DNA from: Suillus spraguei
Taxonomy: Eukaryota > Basidiomycota > Agaricomycetes > Boletales > Suillaceae
Assembly: GCA_016800925.1 (NCBI GenBank)
Contig: JABCPU010000003.1
Location: 558,001 to 622,000, forward strand
Length of the DNA stretch: 64,000 bases
Direction: 5' to 3'
Shown here: in pieces, positions 1-11,860 of the stretch
Position numbering within the stretch: the first letter of the stretch is position 1
Layout: the number at the start of each line of letters is the position of its first letter
The notes under the pieces: model-generated
The model's database searches: none
What the model saw: the letters and a program-made list of their open reading frames with translations, nothing else
Told to the model about the DNA's origin: nothing
Made by a program: the position numbers and the translations under genes

Positions 1-1699
1 AAGGAATTGTTCAAGTCCCGGGAGCGCAGTCTGCAGCACATCCTTCAAGACGCGGGTTTCATGATCTGCAGGTTTCACCTCGAGGTATCTTAGGCGCTCG
101 AGGTGATCGTACAACGAGTACTCCCCACCGTCTGTCAGCACCGGCTCGGAAGCGACGCCAGGCAGTATCCCGCGGGGTAACATCCTAGCAGTCTCTGCGC
201 TGACCTGTCGCGCGACGAATCGTGCCACGAGTTCTGGTGCAGCCTTTTTGGTCTGTATGAGATGCTCGACGAATGCTTTTTGGGCATTTTCCCGTTCCTC
301 ACGTAGTGTGCCTCCCATTTCGGGCGCCATGGCAGCAGGTAAAGGGGATTCGAGCGTGAAGAGCAGAGTCTGCGAGTGCGCTTTGTGTTGGGCTTGGCAG
401 TCAGATGAGCAGTAAACACTGTGGAGGCGATCAGAGTCTGGACGGACGGGATCGTTTTGGATCTGGCGCAGGCAGTAGCTACAATGCGTGCATTTCCCTT
501 GAAGATCGGCGTCTAGAACGGCCACGATTGGATCTTCCTGTAGAGGAAATTAGGAAGGATTTAAGAGACATGTAAAAGGCAATTTACCCGGTAGATGACT
601 TCACCGGCCTCGAAATCTTTTGTCACAACAAGGACTTTCTTCGACATGGACCCGCCCTTGCCGTCAGGAACATTGGCAGTCTCAACTGCAACATTCATTG
701 CCTTCGGCGGAAAGAACGTATAATACCCTATCTCATCTTTAGTCCTGTATTGAGAACACGTACCCAAGTAGCGTACCTTCAACTCGGTCTTTGACCTAAC
801 GGTGACGACCAAAACATGAAATAAAACTCAGAATCAGATACCATTGAAACAACCAAGAAAGAGATAGATATGCAATATGACAGATAAGGGGTTAGGCTGC
901 AGGCTACAGAGCTAGCATATCCGTGACTCGCAGTCATGGTCACAGGGCAGGCGTCTGACTGCCACGGTCTGAGACCTTGTCCCACTCTTGTGAGGATGCT
1001 TCCGAGGGCGGGCCCCGTGAGGGACTCAAATCGTCTTCCCCGTCAGACAGTGGTCCAAATTTCCCCTCTGCCAGTGAAGGATCATTACTCACGTCCAAAT
1101 TGGTAAGTTCCATCACAAGCTGCGATGGCCAAGTCAGCACAATCAATAGCCATCATAAAACAGACGTACCTGGAAAACGGGTGGAGGAACAGTCTTTTCA
1201 TAAATCACAATCAACTCCACGGGCGATGGATATACGCGCAACGCGCGGTAGAAACACATCGCGGCAGAAAGGTGGTAGACAGGACCTTGAAAGCCAATCA
1301 AGCAGAAATCCTTCCTAAATGAGACTAGTAATCACCTTTCGCACATAGTTGTTCGCCTATCCCAACTTGCTTCATGAAATACTGTTCCTTCTCCTCTGGC
1401 CCAGGTGGCAATTCTTCGTTGCGCACGCTCTCCAACGCCATCCGCAAGTCATTTGCATCCACTCCCCCGGTTGCAGTCTGACCAGATTCAGACGGTGTCT
1501 GGCTCTGCTTGACACGCTTTTTTTCTTTCCCTAACACCCTATGTCAACTGCGTAACATAAATTCTGCTGGTGAAAACTTACGGAGTTGTTTGCGAAAGTT
1601 GGCGTCGGTCCTACGCTTGTAGTCGAAGTACACGGCGTATGCAAGGATGCCGCCGACTGTGACGCTTGCAACGGTCATTATTGTCGTAGACCTATTCAT
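1..1699 (-). CDS. Tom20 (MAS20)-SET/MYND-like fusion protein, 3' partial
   Basis: The start is the ATG at 1699 (MNRSTTIMTVASVTVGG...), an N-terminal membrane anchor followed by YFDYKRRTDANFRKQLR, the Tom20 signature of the mitochondrial outer-membrane import receptor. Later exons give the receptor core: VGIGEQLCAKG (about 1325-1420), then CFYRALRVYPSPVELIV and PPPVFQ (about 1170-1275). Next come a linker (LTNLDVS, acidic Ser-rich stretch), then RVEGYYTFFPPKAMNV once a 50-nt intron at about 712-761 is removed. After this, VLVVTKDFEAGEVIY opens a SET domain interrupted by paired Cys motifs (CTHCSYC, YCSSDC). No in-frame ATG sits before the SET exon's first conserved block, which supports one fused gene. 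The reading frame between the two halves closes only if one C is missing near 945-947. The gene runs off the window at base 1, so the rest of the SET domain is not visible. Confidence 0.75.
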
Positions 1700-1924
1700 T
1701 TTGTGCAGGGAGAAAACAGAAAAGGTTCAAATGTCACTAAGCCACTTGGCAGGAGGAAATTCGGAAGATGAATTATGTCAGCAACTATGCGTCCAATTCA
1801 ATTTTGAATTCATTGTCAAATGCACATCAATTGACGTTCGTGAATTGTTGTGAGTACATATATTATTACAAGTATAATGATCATAAATAGCTGGAATATA
1901 CGATTCTACGAGGCTACAAAAATA

Positions 1925-4758
1925 TCAACCCTTGTTCCAGTCGGCAGGCAAGTCACATGTACAAACATGCCTCCGGGGTACCTTAGTCCCTGGAGCTCTG
2001 CAAGTTGCTCCATGCATGGTATCATGCACCAATTCGGTCGGGCACTTGTAGTCCACGTGAATTGGCCCGAGTGCAAAATTATTGTTAGTTTGCTCGTGCA
2101 CAGCTTTTTTGAATTCTGGTAGCCGAGGATAAGAGCATTCGATGGCAATCTTTCCAGAGTCTACAGATTGGAGTGGTGCATTACCCAAGCAAGCTTTGAA
2201 CATAGCTAGTGGGACGTGAGCAAGGGCACGCCGGTAGACTTGGTTGTAGACTTACGATCATATCCCCGATTCTCTAACTTCACCCAATCAATGCACGCGA
2301 AAAATGGGTGACTGCGAATTGACTCCGACTCGGGCCTCATGGCGTGGTGTTGGGGGAAGAAAATCTGATATGGGTTCAAGCCAACATCAACGACACAAAG
2401 ACTTGGAGACATACAGAATAAAGAAGATCCTTGGCGTCCTTATCTTGGATGAGATTTATTTCATCGCTTGGTCTTATCAAAGCCAGTCGACGTTCCACAT
2501 TGTAACCTGCAGGTATCTTGCGGTCATTGCCGAATTTATGTGTTCCATCACTGAAATGATATATAGAGTACCAGTGCTTGCGAGTCGCTTTAATGCCAGG
2601 ACAACATGGAACCACAAAAAATTACTCACCCCACCATTTATTAGTAAAAGCTCCAGTAAAATGGAACCGTAGGTCCAGGTGTCCGTCTTGAAGTTATATC
2701 CCTGGTCTCCCTCGACTCGTTCCGGAGGAAGGTAACCATCGGTACCCGATGCACCATACATGCGCTCGTCGTGGAATTGCTGATAAGTCAGTTTGCGGTC
2801 TAGAACTTCAGCATTGCCAAAATCTGCAATGCATACGTGACCAGACGGGGTTACAAGTACGTTTTCCATCTTCAAATCCAGATGTACGATGCGCAGTTTG
2901 TGAAGATGCTGGAGGGCGAGAAGCTTTGGGAGCGGCGAATCGCATTAGATTCAACTTGCATGCAGAACATAGGAGATACTTACAAGCTCAGCGGCAACAA
3001 GACGCAACTGCCAGTGCATGAATCCAAATTTTGCCCTAGTGCGAAGAGTCTGCGGGTAGAATCTCTAGGAGACGTTCAGCACAAACTAAAATGACGTTCA
3101 GGAAAACGCACCATTACAAAGTAAAAATTATCCTCGTCCTCGAAGGCATGCAACAGGGGAGTCAAAAATGGGGATTGTTCTTCAGTGACGCGCTTGAATG
3201 CTTCGTATTCAGAGCTGATAGCCGCCGCTGCTGCTTGAGAGCCTTCGAGTAGTTGTTGCGTAGTCGGCCGCTTGTCCTTGGTGCAGTGAACAAATTGCGC
3301 AAGCAACCCAGCCTTATCGATGACCTTGATGGCGACCTCCTCTGTCTCGTCCTTGATGGCATACCAGACATAACCGAATCCACCACTGCCGACCTGTACC
3401 GTGGCGACGTACTTGTGACCACCTGCCTGAATAGAGTAGGCAAGTCTTCCGTTGTTCGAAATCCTTTCAATGGTAGTACTGGCCTGTGTTAGCTTAGGTA
3501 TCGGCGAGCAATTATACGGCTGAAAATTGGAGGCACTAGACTCCAGAGTCGGGAACACGTCAGCGAGGTTTAGCCCGGTATTGCCTCGTGGAGGTCGTGG
3601 CAATGCGTCGTTGTCGAGGCTCCGCTTGGAAACGTCTTGTGGTAATTCGAAGGGGGATCCCTGTTGTGACGGGTGCACAGACGGTGCAGAACGTAAGTGC
3701 CCAGGTTGGACTCCTGGTTGTCTATCTATGGGATGCTTTAAACCAGGTGGGCAGCGCGGTGGCTCGTGGGGGGCAGGCGCTGGTAACTGGTCACATTGAG
3801 GTTGTGGAATTAGAGAATCATATCGCTGTGGGTCCAGGCGTAATTTCTGGGAGGAAACGTGGGTGGCAGGCGGTAGTGACTGGCCACGGGGAAAATGTGG
3901 AAACAAAAAATCGTATTGCTGTAGGCCCAAGCTTGCTGTCTGGGAGGAAGGTTCATTGGGGATAGTAGGGACCATTGATGGTACGACAACTTCAGCAGTA
4001 GGTCCAACAGAAGGTCCTGCGATGCGGATGTGTGATCTTGATCCAGCGCATTTTGGGGGCGTCTCGATGTCCTTGCTCTCGATGGTCTGCACGGTCCGAG
4101 CTAAAACTGGTGTTGCGACAACAAATTCAGAAAGCGGAGAATGTGGTGTCATAAGCGCTGTGCGAGGTTCGACCTCAACTGGTGCTAGGCATTGAATATC
4201 GCTGTCTCGAGCGATGACTGTCAGAGAGGCAGGTTGAGTTAAAGCAGTCATGTTCGAGAATTGTCGTTCATCTAAAAATTCAACACTAAGTACCCGTGTT
4301 ACACTGACGAGAGACAACTCTCCGAGACCATCGATGATTTGCATACCTTGAGGACACGTTGTGCCGAGTCCGAAGAAATTTAGTCTTTGGATGGGAGAAA
4401 TAACGCAATCAGGAATCGTATCGACTATCTCTGTCGGCTGCGTGACAGTTGTATCAATGTTAAATTCGACCGAGGAATTTGATGGAGTTGTGCCAAGAGT
4501 AGGTAATACTTGACTTGATTGGATTGGCATTCGGGCGCCGTCGGCAGTAGGAGACATGACTACGTGAAATCGGAGGTTTACATCGACAGGAAAAATTGCT
4601 TGAGTAGCCGGAGACCGTGCTGTTAGGGGAGAAATACATATGGATGAGATATCTGATGCAGGAGCAGGCGTTGTCGCAAAAGTAATGTCCAGCGCAGAGG
4701 CAGATCCAGACTTCTTGAATCGTTTGAAGATGCGAGCAAGCAGGTGTTTGAGAACCAT
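1925..4758 (-). CDS. Serine/threonine protein kinase, AGC-like, with long disordered N-terminus
   Basis: About 450 low-complexity Pro/Ser/Thr residues precede the kinase domain. The N-lobe has the glycine loop VGSGGFGYVW (about residues 456-465), the VAIK lysine (about 478) and an alpha-C glutamate. Later exons supply RIVHLDLKMENVLV (catalytic loop, HLD in place of HRD), IADFGNAE (DFG), GTDGYLPPE (APE-like) and, near the end, HPFFACIDWVKLENRGYD, a C-lobe tail typical of AGC-type kinases. Introns separate these blocks (for example at about 2217-2260 and 2592-2645), and all junctions read in frame. The stop is at 1925. All catalytic residues except the HRD arginine are present, so it is probably active. 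The substrate is unknown. It is transcribed away from the PSY2-like gene across a 792-bp divergent promoter. Confidence 0.8.
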
Positions 4759-5550
4759 TGATGAGTGTTATGATGATATGCGAGGGATGGTCTTAGAGAA
4801 ACCGGACGTTAAATAGAGCTCGGACATGTTCTGCGCCACTAGGAATACTGAATAACTGATGTGGATGTGGCCAGCTTAGTTCATCATGCAAGCGGGCATG
4901 GGCCACTAATGTGGATGTGGCCAAAGCTCAGTCCCGCTTGCAAGCGGTTAGGGACTACTACGCTTTGGCTTATTGCAAAGCAAGTGGACATCAGAAGACA
5001 ATTATAACTAATGTCCAGAATGATCCCCTGATCGGGACAGTGCTGTTAGATAAAGCAGACAATTTTTATACAAATCTTACATAATCTGATATCGGTGTGA
5101 AAGGTTCAGCGCTCAGCTTTGCCTTGTGGGACCAAAGCGACGTGTAGTACTAGTACGACCTGAGGTGAGAAAGAATCCACAGTGTCGTTAATGCCCCTGG
5201 TGCGCCAAATCAAGAGTTTTGTCACAGCATCCAGATTAATACCGCCCGAGGGATATCGTCAGAAGAGCCCGCCACAGCGCTTGACTCCTCTTTGGTACCG
5301 CATCGGACAAACTATAGTGGATTGTTGACATGGACATAGTCGAAGCTCGTAAGTTATTTCATCAATGAAGAAGTTGAGAGTAACTGGTGCCGGCAAGGTC
5401 CGTGGCGCCTTTGGATGTTGTTCTCACGGGCGTGCAAGGCCTCTAGTTGGTAGAAGGGAGCTCACACCAAAACATTCCTCAAGGCACGGCATTTCTGTAG
5501 GGAAATACCACAGCGCCGAGAGGACGACGTACAAAACCAATTTGTTGGTC
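4759..5550. promoter_or_regulatory. Divergent intergenic region between kinase and PSY2-like gene
   Basis: There is no convincing gene here. It must hold the promoters of the two divergent genes. It contains a perfect 14-bp palindrome (CCGCTTGCAAGCGG, 4934-4947) and two near-identical copies of a GTGGATGTGGCCA-type repeat (about 4860-4874 and 4911-4923). The second half is open in one frame from 5365, but it has no recognisable protein features and probably represents 5' leader. Confidence 0.5.
4934..4947. repeat. Perfect 14-bp palindrome in divergent promoter
   Basis: The sequence CCGCTTGCAAGCGG equals its own reverse complement. It lies 176 bp upstream of the kinase start, with a related half (GCAAGCGG) about 45 bp away. 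A dimeric regulator could bind it, but that is inference. Confidence 0.45.
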
Positions 5551-8500
5551 ATGAGCGGCCTGGACGCTGTCAGTCAATCCAAGTCTACGACGTCTGGCGA
5601 CGACGAAGGGCAACATCATAATTTATCATCACATGCTACACATCTTTTCCACCCAGAGGATTCACATCAGCCTCCTCTTTCCCTGGATTTTTCTGGGCTT
5701 GCTGGGACGGAGGATGGACTAGGAAATCATGTTGTCAATCATATTGACCTCCATAACCCACGAGGTTCGCTTATAGGTGACCTTCACCGGGTTGGAGACC
5801 ATCCTAAACTTGACGAAATGGCAATGCTCGAGGCTGTGAATCCTTCTGATACACACGAGGATACACAGGAAAGTCGAGACACAGATCCTGATATTAAGCG
5901 TGTCAAGGTGAGCCATGCATATACATATATCACCCTTCTGCATGTCGGCATCTTGCATCTCGTCCTTGTATGGTTTGTCAACCATGCCAGGAATGGGTCG
6001 TTTTAACAACGTGGTGTACCTTGGCGCAGACCAACTTGCTACGCACCAGCAAGAGTGCCGACGCTCTTGCTCGTTCTTCCGTGCCTGTCTTGTTTTCATG
6101 AGTTCATTAAGGGCCAACTCTGACCGACGTTTGCCACGTTCTACAAAGGTTTACAAACTTATTGGCTCACAATGGGCTGACCAAGGGACCGCTTTTTGTT
6201 ACGGACAATTCGAGAACGAGACCAACCAGGCTTTCCTTATCGCTCGCTCGGAAGTCCATTTCGACAAACTCATCCTGACTACTCGCATTCGCACCACTGA
6301 CGTCTATCAACGCCAACAAGGTCCGTTTGGTATTTACAAGGATCTGCTGATACCCACTCACGCGACCACCAGATACATTGATTGTCTGGACGGAACCGGA
6401 TGGTGCAGATTACGCCTTGAGCTTCCAGGACGCCGAAGGGTGTGCAGAAGTGTGGAATTTCATCATTGAGGTCCAGCGTCACATGAATGTCGTTGGTATG
6501 TACAACCCTTGACCCTATGCCGTGCTGCTTCTATTCTAGTCTCTTTCTGTTACACTATCTGACTGCATGCCTTCAGGAGAAAGTAGTGTTGGGGGCTCAT
6601 CATCTCCTCGAAGCGATCACTCCACGACAGCAGCGATTATCCGCTCTGGCCACTTGCCTCAGCCAGAACTCGGGAATATTCCCGATATCGAACGTGCCAT
6701 TAAAACACTAGTGCGTGGACAGGCGATTAGGGAGAGAATATGCGAGTATATTCAGCGCGAGGTCCGTCCTCAAATCATCAATTTCTTCGCGATTGCCGCT
6801 CATCTTTGAGCAGGAATACATCACGAAGATGATAGAAGTCTTCAAGCTGGCAGAAGACTTGGAAAACGCCGAGAATCTTCACGCATTGTGCAGTCTCATG
6901 CAAACTATATGTGGGTCTATCTGCCACCTGTGACGAATTTCTGTTGACAATATCTTGTAGTAGTAATGATTCATGATCATGGACTATACGAGCATATCCT
7001 CGATGACAGCGTGTTCTTTGGTGCTGTAGGCATGCTTGAATGTATGTTGTCTGCTATTCCTGCGTGACATGCATAAGAAAATACAATCTGACTTCCTCAA
7101 AGATGACCCCGAGTTCCCAAATCACAAAGCGAACTACCGAGAGTTTCTCCACGTAACCTCTAAATTTCACCAACCTATTCCCATACAAGACATCATGATT
7201 CAGAAGAAAATCCACCACACCTACCGCTACAGTTCCTCAAAGATGTCGTTCTTGCGCGCGCTCTGGATGACTCTACGTTCAATGTCCTCAACTCCTGCAT
7301 CATCTTCAACCAAATCGACATAATCAACCATGTCCAGCAGGACGCCATGTTTCTTCGCGAAATATTGTCGTTGTATGTGAACGAAGAGGTTTTGATGGGA
7401 GGCAAAGACAAGGATGAGAAGCGCGAGGAGATGGACATTGACAGCAAACCCAACGGCGCTCATGCGAATGGTGGCCCCACATCCACCCCAAGGCCTTTCT
7501 CATTTGGCCCACCAGATAATCTCTCGGAGCATGAGTTGGCCCTGCGTAGAGAAGTATTGGTGCTTATACAGCAGCTATGCGTCATGGGTAAAAATGTGCC
7601 GCTTGCCGCTCGTATCTCCCTCTTTCGATCCCTTGTCAACCGGGGTATCCTATTCGCTGTCCAGTGGGCGTTCTCACTTTCAGAGAATGACCCAGAAGCG
7701 AAAACAACAATCAGCATTGCAGGTGAAGTGATGTCTGCGCTGCTCGATCACGATTTAAATGGTGTTCGAAATCACATCACCAAGCAAGCCTCAGCTATTG
7801 AGAGGGAGAGTAAGGAGGGACGGCCAATGGGAGAGCAAGCTGAGACGCTTTTACGAATAATGTGCAGAGTGTTGACACATACTCGAGATTTGGCGTTGCA
7901 ATGTCAGGTCGGAGATGCCTTGAAGACCATGTTGGATGTCTCTCCAAAGGATGGTCCTGATTTGACACCCGTGAGCGTTGTCTGATTTACATATTATTGG
8001 CCATCTCATAGCGGCTTCAGGCTGGATTGAACGTCAAACTACTTCGTCCGAAAGACGACCCAGGAACTGAAAGTTTCTTGATTACTTCTACAAGAGATGT
8101 ATAGAACTCCTATTCAAACCATTCAACGACATCCCTGATTTCAAGACTCAGACTGGTTCGTTTTTACTTGACCTATAGACCACATTTTGTAGCTGATTAC
8201 TATTCGCAGAGCCAGTACTGAGGCTTTCACGCGAGAAGACTAACCTTTACCTGTACTTATGCGATTTAGTATGCAACTTTGCTCAACAGCATGGCTTCCG
8301 CATTCACTTTTCCATGCTTTCCTCCCACATCTCTGCTCGTATGGCCTCATTTCTGAAAGCCCGGGACAAGCACTTACGTCTCGGTAAATCTCGTTCATAT
8401 CGTGTGGTATTTATACTGACAGGAGAGCACAGCTGCCTTTCGCTTTTTCCGAATATGCCTCAAGGTCAACAACCCAAATTTCATGATTCACCTTATGAAA

Positions 8501-9714
8501 CTAGACGTATTCAAACCGATCTTGGATCTCACGATACAGGAGTCTCGGCGGGATAGTTTACTGAGTGCCTCATGTCAGGAGTTCTTCGAACATATGCGTC
8601 GTGTGCGTCATTTCCTCATTCTTCTTTCGTTTAGCTGATTATATGGTATAGGAAAATATTAAAGACCCAATTAATCACTGCATGACGAAGCATGAATCAT
8701 TGGTACGACAACTAGCTGCATCGCCACTCAGTGGTCACAGGTTCATGTCCTTCATTCGACGGTGGGAGATCAACATCGAACCTCCTCCCAAAGAGGAGTC
8801 ACAACCAGTCAAGTACGTACATATTGTCTGACGTATAGGCCGTTACTAATTCTCGCCATAGAAGTCTTCGAGATCCCCGACATATGGGCCGAAATATTGA
8901 TGTCGAGGAAGAAGATTACTTCAATGCTGAGGATGAAGAAAGCGACAACCATGTGGCCTTGACCTCTCCTCAAGTGGGAAGCCGTGATTCGCATGACGAA
9001 AACCCTCCATTTATCTCTCCTCATTTACGCGGGCGCTCGTCATCACCCGTGCATACCGCATTGAAACGAAAGCGACGTGGTGCTATGGTTGGGAAAGGCT
9101 TCCGTCCACAAACACTTGCACTCCCTCGCACACCGCCCCTGAAATCTCTAGTAGATTACCGTGACGAAGATGAGGAAGAAATTGGCCCACCCTCGCCCAA
9201 AGTACCCTCGGTACCAATATCCAAAGCCCCTACGACAGCCAGCCAACGAAGCTCGCCCCTTTCACCTGCTGCAGACATACCACCTAGTCCCAGACTATCT
9301 CATCGACAGATTTCTTCCCGCCCACCCCCTCTTCCTCGACGGTCCTCTTTGGATGAAGAAGACAACCTCTTGGAGTCCTTACTCCGTTCTAAATCCATTG
9401 CCCCGTCTCCTTCAAACGCCCCTTCAAAGTCATTGTCCAAGCTTTCAATGCCACCAATACGGCTTGGCGACAAGCGGAGAAGAGATGACGATGATGATGA
9501 GCAACTAGACATTTTAGCAAATAAGCCAAAACGACCTGATCTAGGTCCACGGAAGGAGCCTGAGCCCTCGAGCGGTAGAATAAATGCGGTGAAGCCTGGG
9601 GAGGATCCACCAAAAAAGTTCAAGCTTGCATTACGAAGTATCGTGACTGCAGCGCCGCGACCCTCGACACCTGTACCTTCAGAACCTGGTGCAAAAGACG
9701 GAGACACTGGTTAG
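5551..9714 (+). CDS. PSY2: Protein phosphatase 4 regulatory subunit 3 (Psy2/SMEK family)
   Basis: This is the targeting subunit of the PP4 phosphatase, which acts in DNA-damage recovery. An acidic N-terminus (MSGLDAVSQSKS...) leads into an EVH1-like domain (VYKLIGSQWADQGTAFCYG, then VWTEPDG and EVWNFIIEVQRHMNVV). The SMK-1 core follows (LVRGQAIRERICEYIQRE, FPNHKANYREFLH, IQKKIHHTYR, VVLARALDDSTFNVLNSC, INHVQQDAMFLREI), then helical repeats (LYLYLCDLVCNFAQQHGF) and a long charged, Pro/Ser-rich tail. The start at 5551 is chosen because the exon ends in frame (KRVK, 5907) and joins to VYKL at 6149. Many introns of about 50 nt split it. Two one-base frame losses occur inside conserved blocks: near 7225 (HHTYR/LQFLKD) and at 8070-8072 (GTE/FLDYFYKRC). 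Both are repaired by one extra base, so the gene is probably intact in the organism. Confidence 0.93.
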
Positions 9715-9877
9715 CTAGTTGTCTTTCCCGTGTTTATAGATTGTACATTCGTTAATTTTATTTGAGGGAACACGAAATAAACACTACGTTGTCTGAGCGC
9801 AAGCGAGGCTACAATAAAGTCTGGAAAACGCGGGACATGCTATAGCCTATTGGAATGCTTTGGGCTCACGGAGCGCC

Positions 9878-11860
9878 TCAAACGATATCCCACACCTCGA
9901 TCCTCTTCATCCATCTGTGAGCGACACGTACGGGCCGCTTGCAAACCATCCGACCCGTGCAGCCATCGAACAAGATGTCTCTTGCCGAAATACCATCGAC
10001 CGGAAGTGGACATGGAACCACACGGATCGTTGCTCGCGCCCTCCTAGCAGCTTGTGCCTCTTCCAATGTATCCTCGTCACCGGACGCAAAGTCGGTGTAT
10101 CGTAGAGACGCTGCGGTGGTTCGCACCAGCGATGTGATCTCCCGACGCTTCTTCAACCTCTCCCCTGTTCCCTCCCCAAGCATGACGGAGATGAACTCGG
10201 CTTCAGGAGGTTGGGGCGAACGAACGCTTAGCGCAGCTCGTACGCGGAACCTAGGCATTATAGATGTTTCTGTGACTTCTTCAGGATAGAAAACGAAGCC
10301 CTTTGTTGATCCGTTGAATGAAGAGTCCATGACCACTGTAGGCGGAGACGGGTCTACAGGATGTATATGCGAGCCCAATATCCTAGTGGCGATGCCCCCA
10401 CTGGAGGCACTGTCCCGGGGCAGTAAGGTCAGTCGCACGAGACCAAGGAATGTTTTGTGGTCATCCGTACGATTATGGAAAGAGGCGGTGATTGTGACGC
10501 CTTCCTCATCGGTATTGCTGCCTTCGACACCGGGGGCAGAACGAGGATAAGGAAACATGGGGTCATGAACAATGACTACATTGGATAGCTTGCTACCAAC
10601 AACACCCTCGTGGCTACGTTGCAGGCGGCCTGTAGACATATTATTAAGATCGGTAGCCGTTCCCTGCAACTTGCATTCATTGGGTAGGGAGGTAGGGATT
10701 TCATATGCTTCGACCAATGTGTGAGTCGATGAGGCGCGCAGCAGCAACAAGTGTGAGGTGCACGAAAGCATAGACTCGACTGGACTCGGTGAAGCAGTAT
10801 CCTAACAGACTAGTAATCAGCTAAAACTGCGCACAGGCATGAACATGTGCTTTACATCGTGCATCACAGTAAATGTTGTGAATTTTTCAATATCAAGGCA
10901 GAGAATGTGGTCACTCTTGGGCCCTGGGCTCCTGAAAGTACCACCTCGTGCGTACTTGATGGCAATTAGCCTCGGCCCAAGCGATACTTCTCGAAGACTA
11001 GACAGATGCATGTCATGCCTTGCAAAAACCTCTTGAAGTACGACGTGTAGCTGAGAGCCTTTTGAGCTGACATGGAACTGAAACACCTTCCTGTATCGAA
11101 ATCGACGTTAAATTTCACCGATATTTAAAAAGAAACGGCGACGGACAGTGCAAAGAAATTCTCCACCAAAATTACAAATGCAACACGTTCTCCATTCATT
11201 CGCGTGCTCTGGACGCAACGGAGGTCAAAAATCATACCCGAGGTCGTGTACAACACAGTTGAATGTTTAGCATAGAGCTGCAGGGGTGCTTCTTCGGCTG
11301 GGTCATTTCCTTTGTCTGCGTCCAGGTCAAAGCACCTGACAGGTGCCTCTGAAGAGCAGATGCTGGTGACAATCAACCAACGGCTGAAAACGAGGCCGTA
11401 AGGAGTGTGATTGCCAGTAGCATCAGGATAGAGTTCGACCGTTCTCCTGCGAGCAACTCCAGGTAGTGGAAGCTCTTTGTTTCCGAAATTCAGTGTTCGG
11501 GTATTATATCTCTTATTTTCCATGGACATCTTCCCATCTCGTGGGCCATTTGAGCACCAGCGATCGAATTTCTCACTTGAAGTTATCCACGACTGAAGAT
11601 AACTTGCGGAGTGGGTGGACAACAATGCGGGAATGCGTGGACGTAAGGAAGTACGGTAGATATTAAACCAGGTTGCGTCGCGAAGCACGGTCGACCTGAG
11701 CGTCTTGGATACCTTGTGGATTTCCATCAATCAGAGTTACGAATGCGAAACAAAACCATACCCTTTGCAACCTAACGATATCCGTCACAGATAGGTAGCT
11801 GAATATATGGTAGAGTAAATCTTCTGGCAGTGTCTCAAACGAGATCACAGCTTGAATCAT
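9878..11860 (-). CDS. F-box protein, substrate unknown
   Basis: Starting at the ATG at 11860 (MIQAVISFETLPEDLL...), the protein opens with an F-box: LPEDLLYHIFSYLSVTDIVR, the Skp1-binding motif of SCF ubiquitin ligases. A short intron at about 11709-11757 joins it to VSKTLRSTVLRDATWFNIYR, a common continuation after fungal F-boxes. The remaining three exons (about 600 residues in total) look like a beta-rich substrate-recognition region, but I recognise no WD40, LRR or Kelch repeats. The upstream ATG at 11977 is in frame but would add a non-conserved leader, so I prefer 11860. The gene is convergent with PSY2 and separated from it by 163 bp. Confidence 0.8.
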
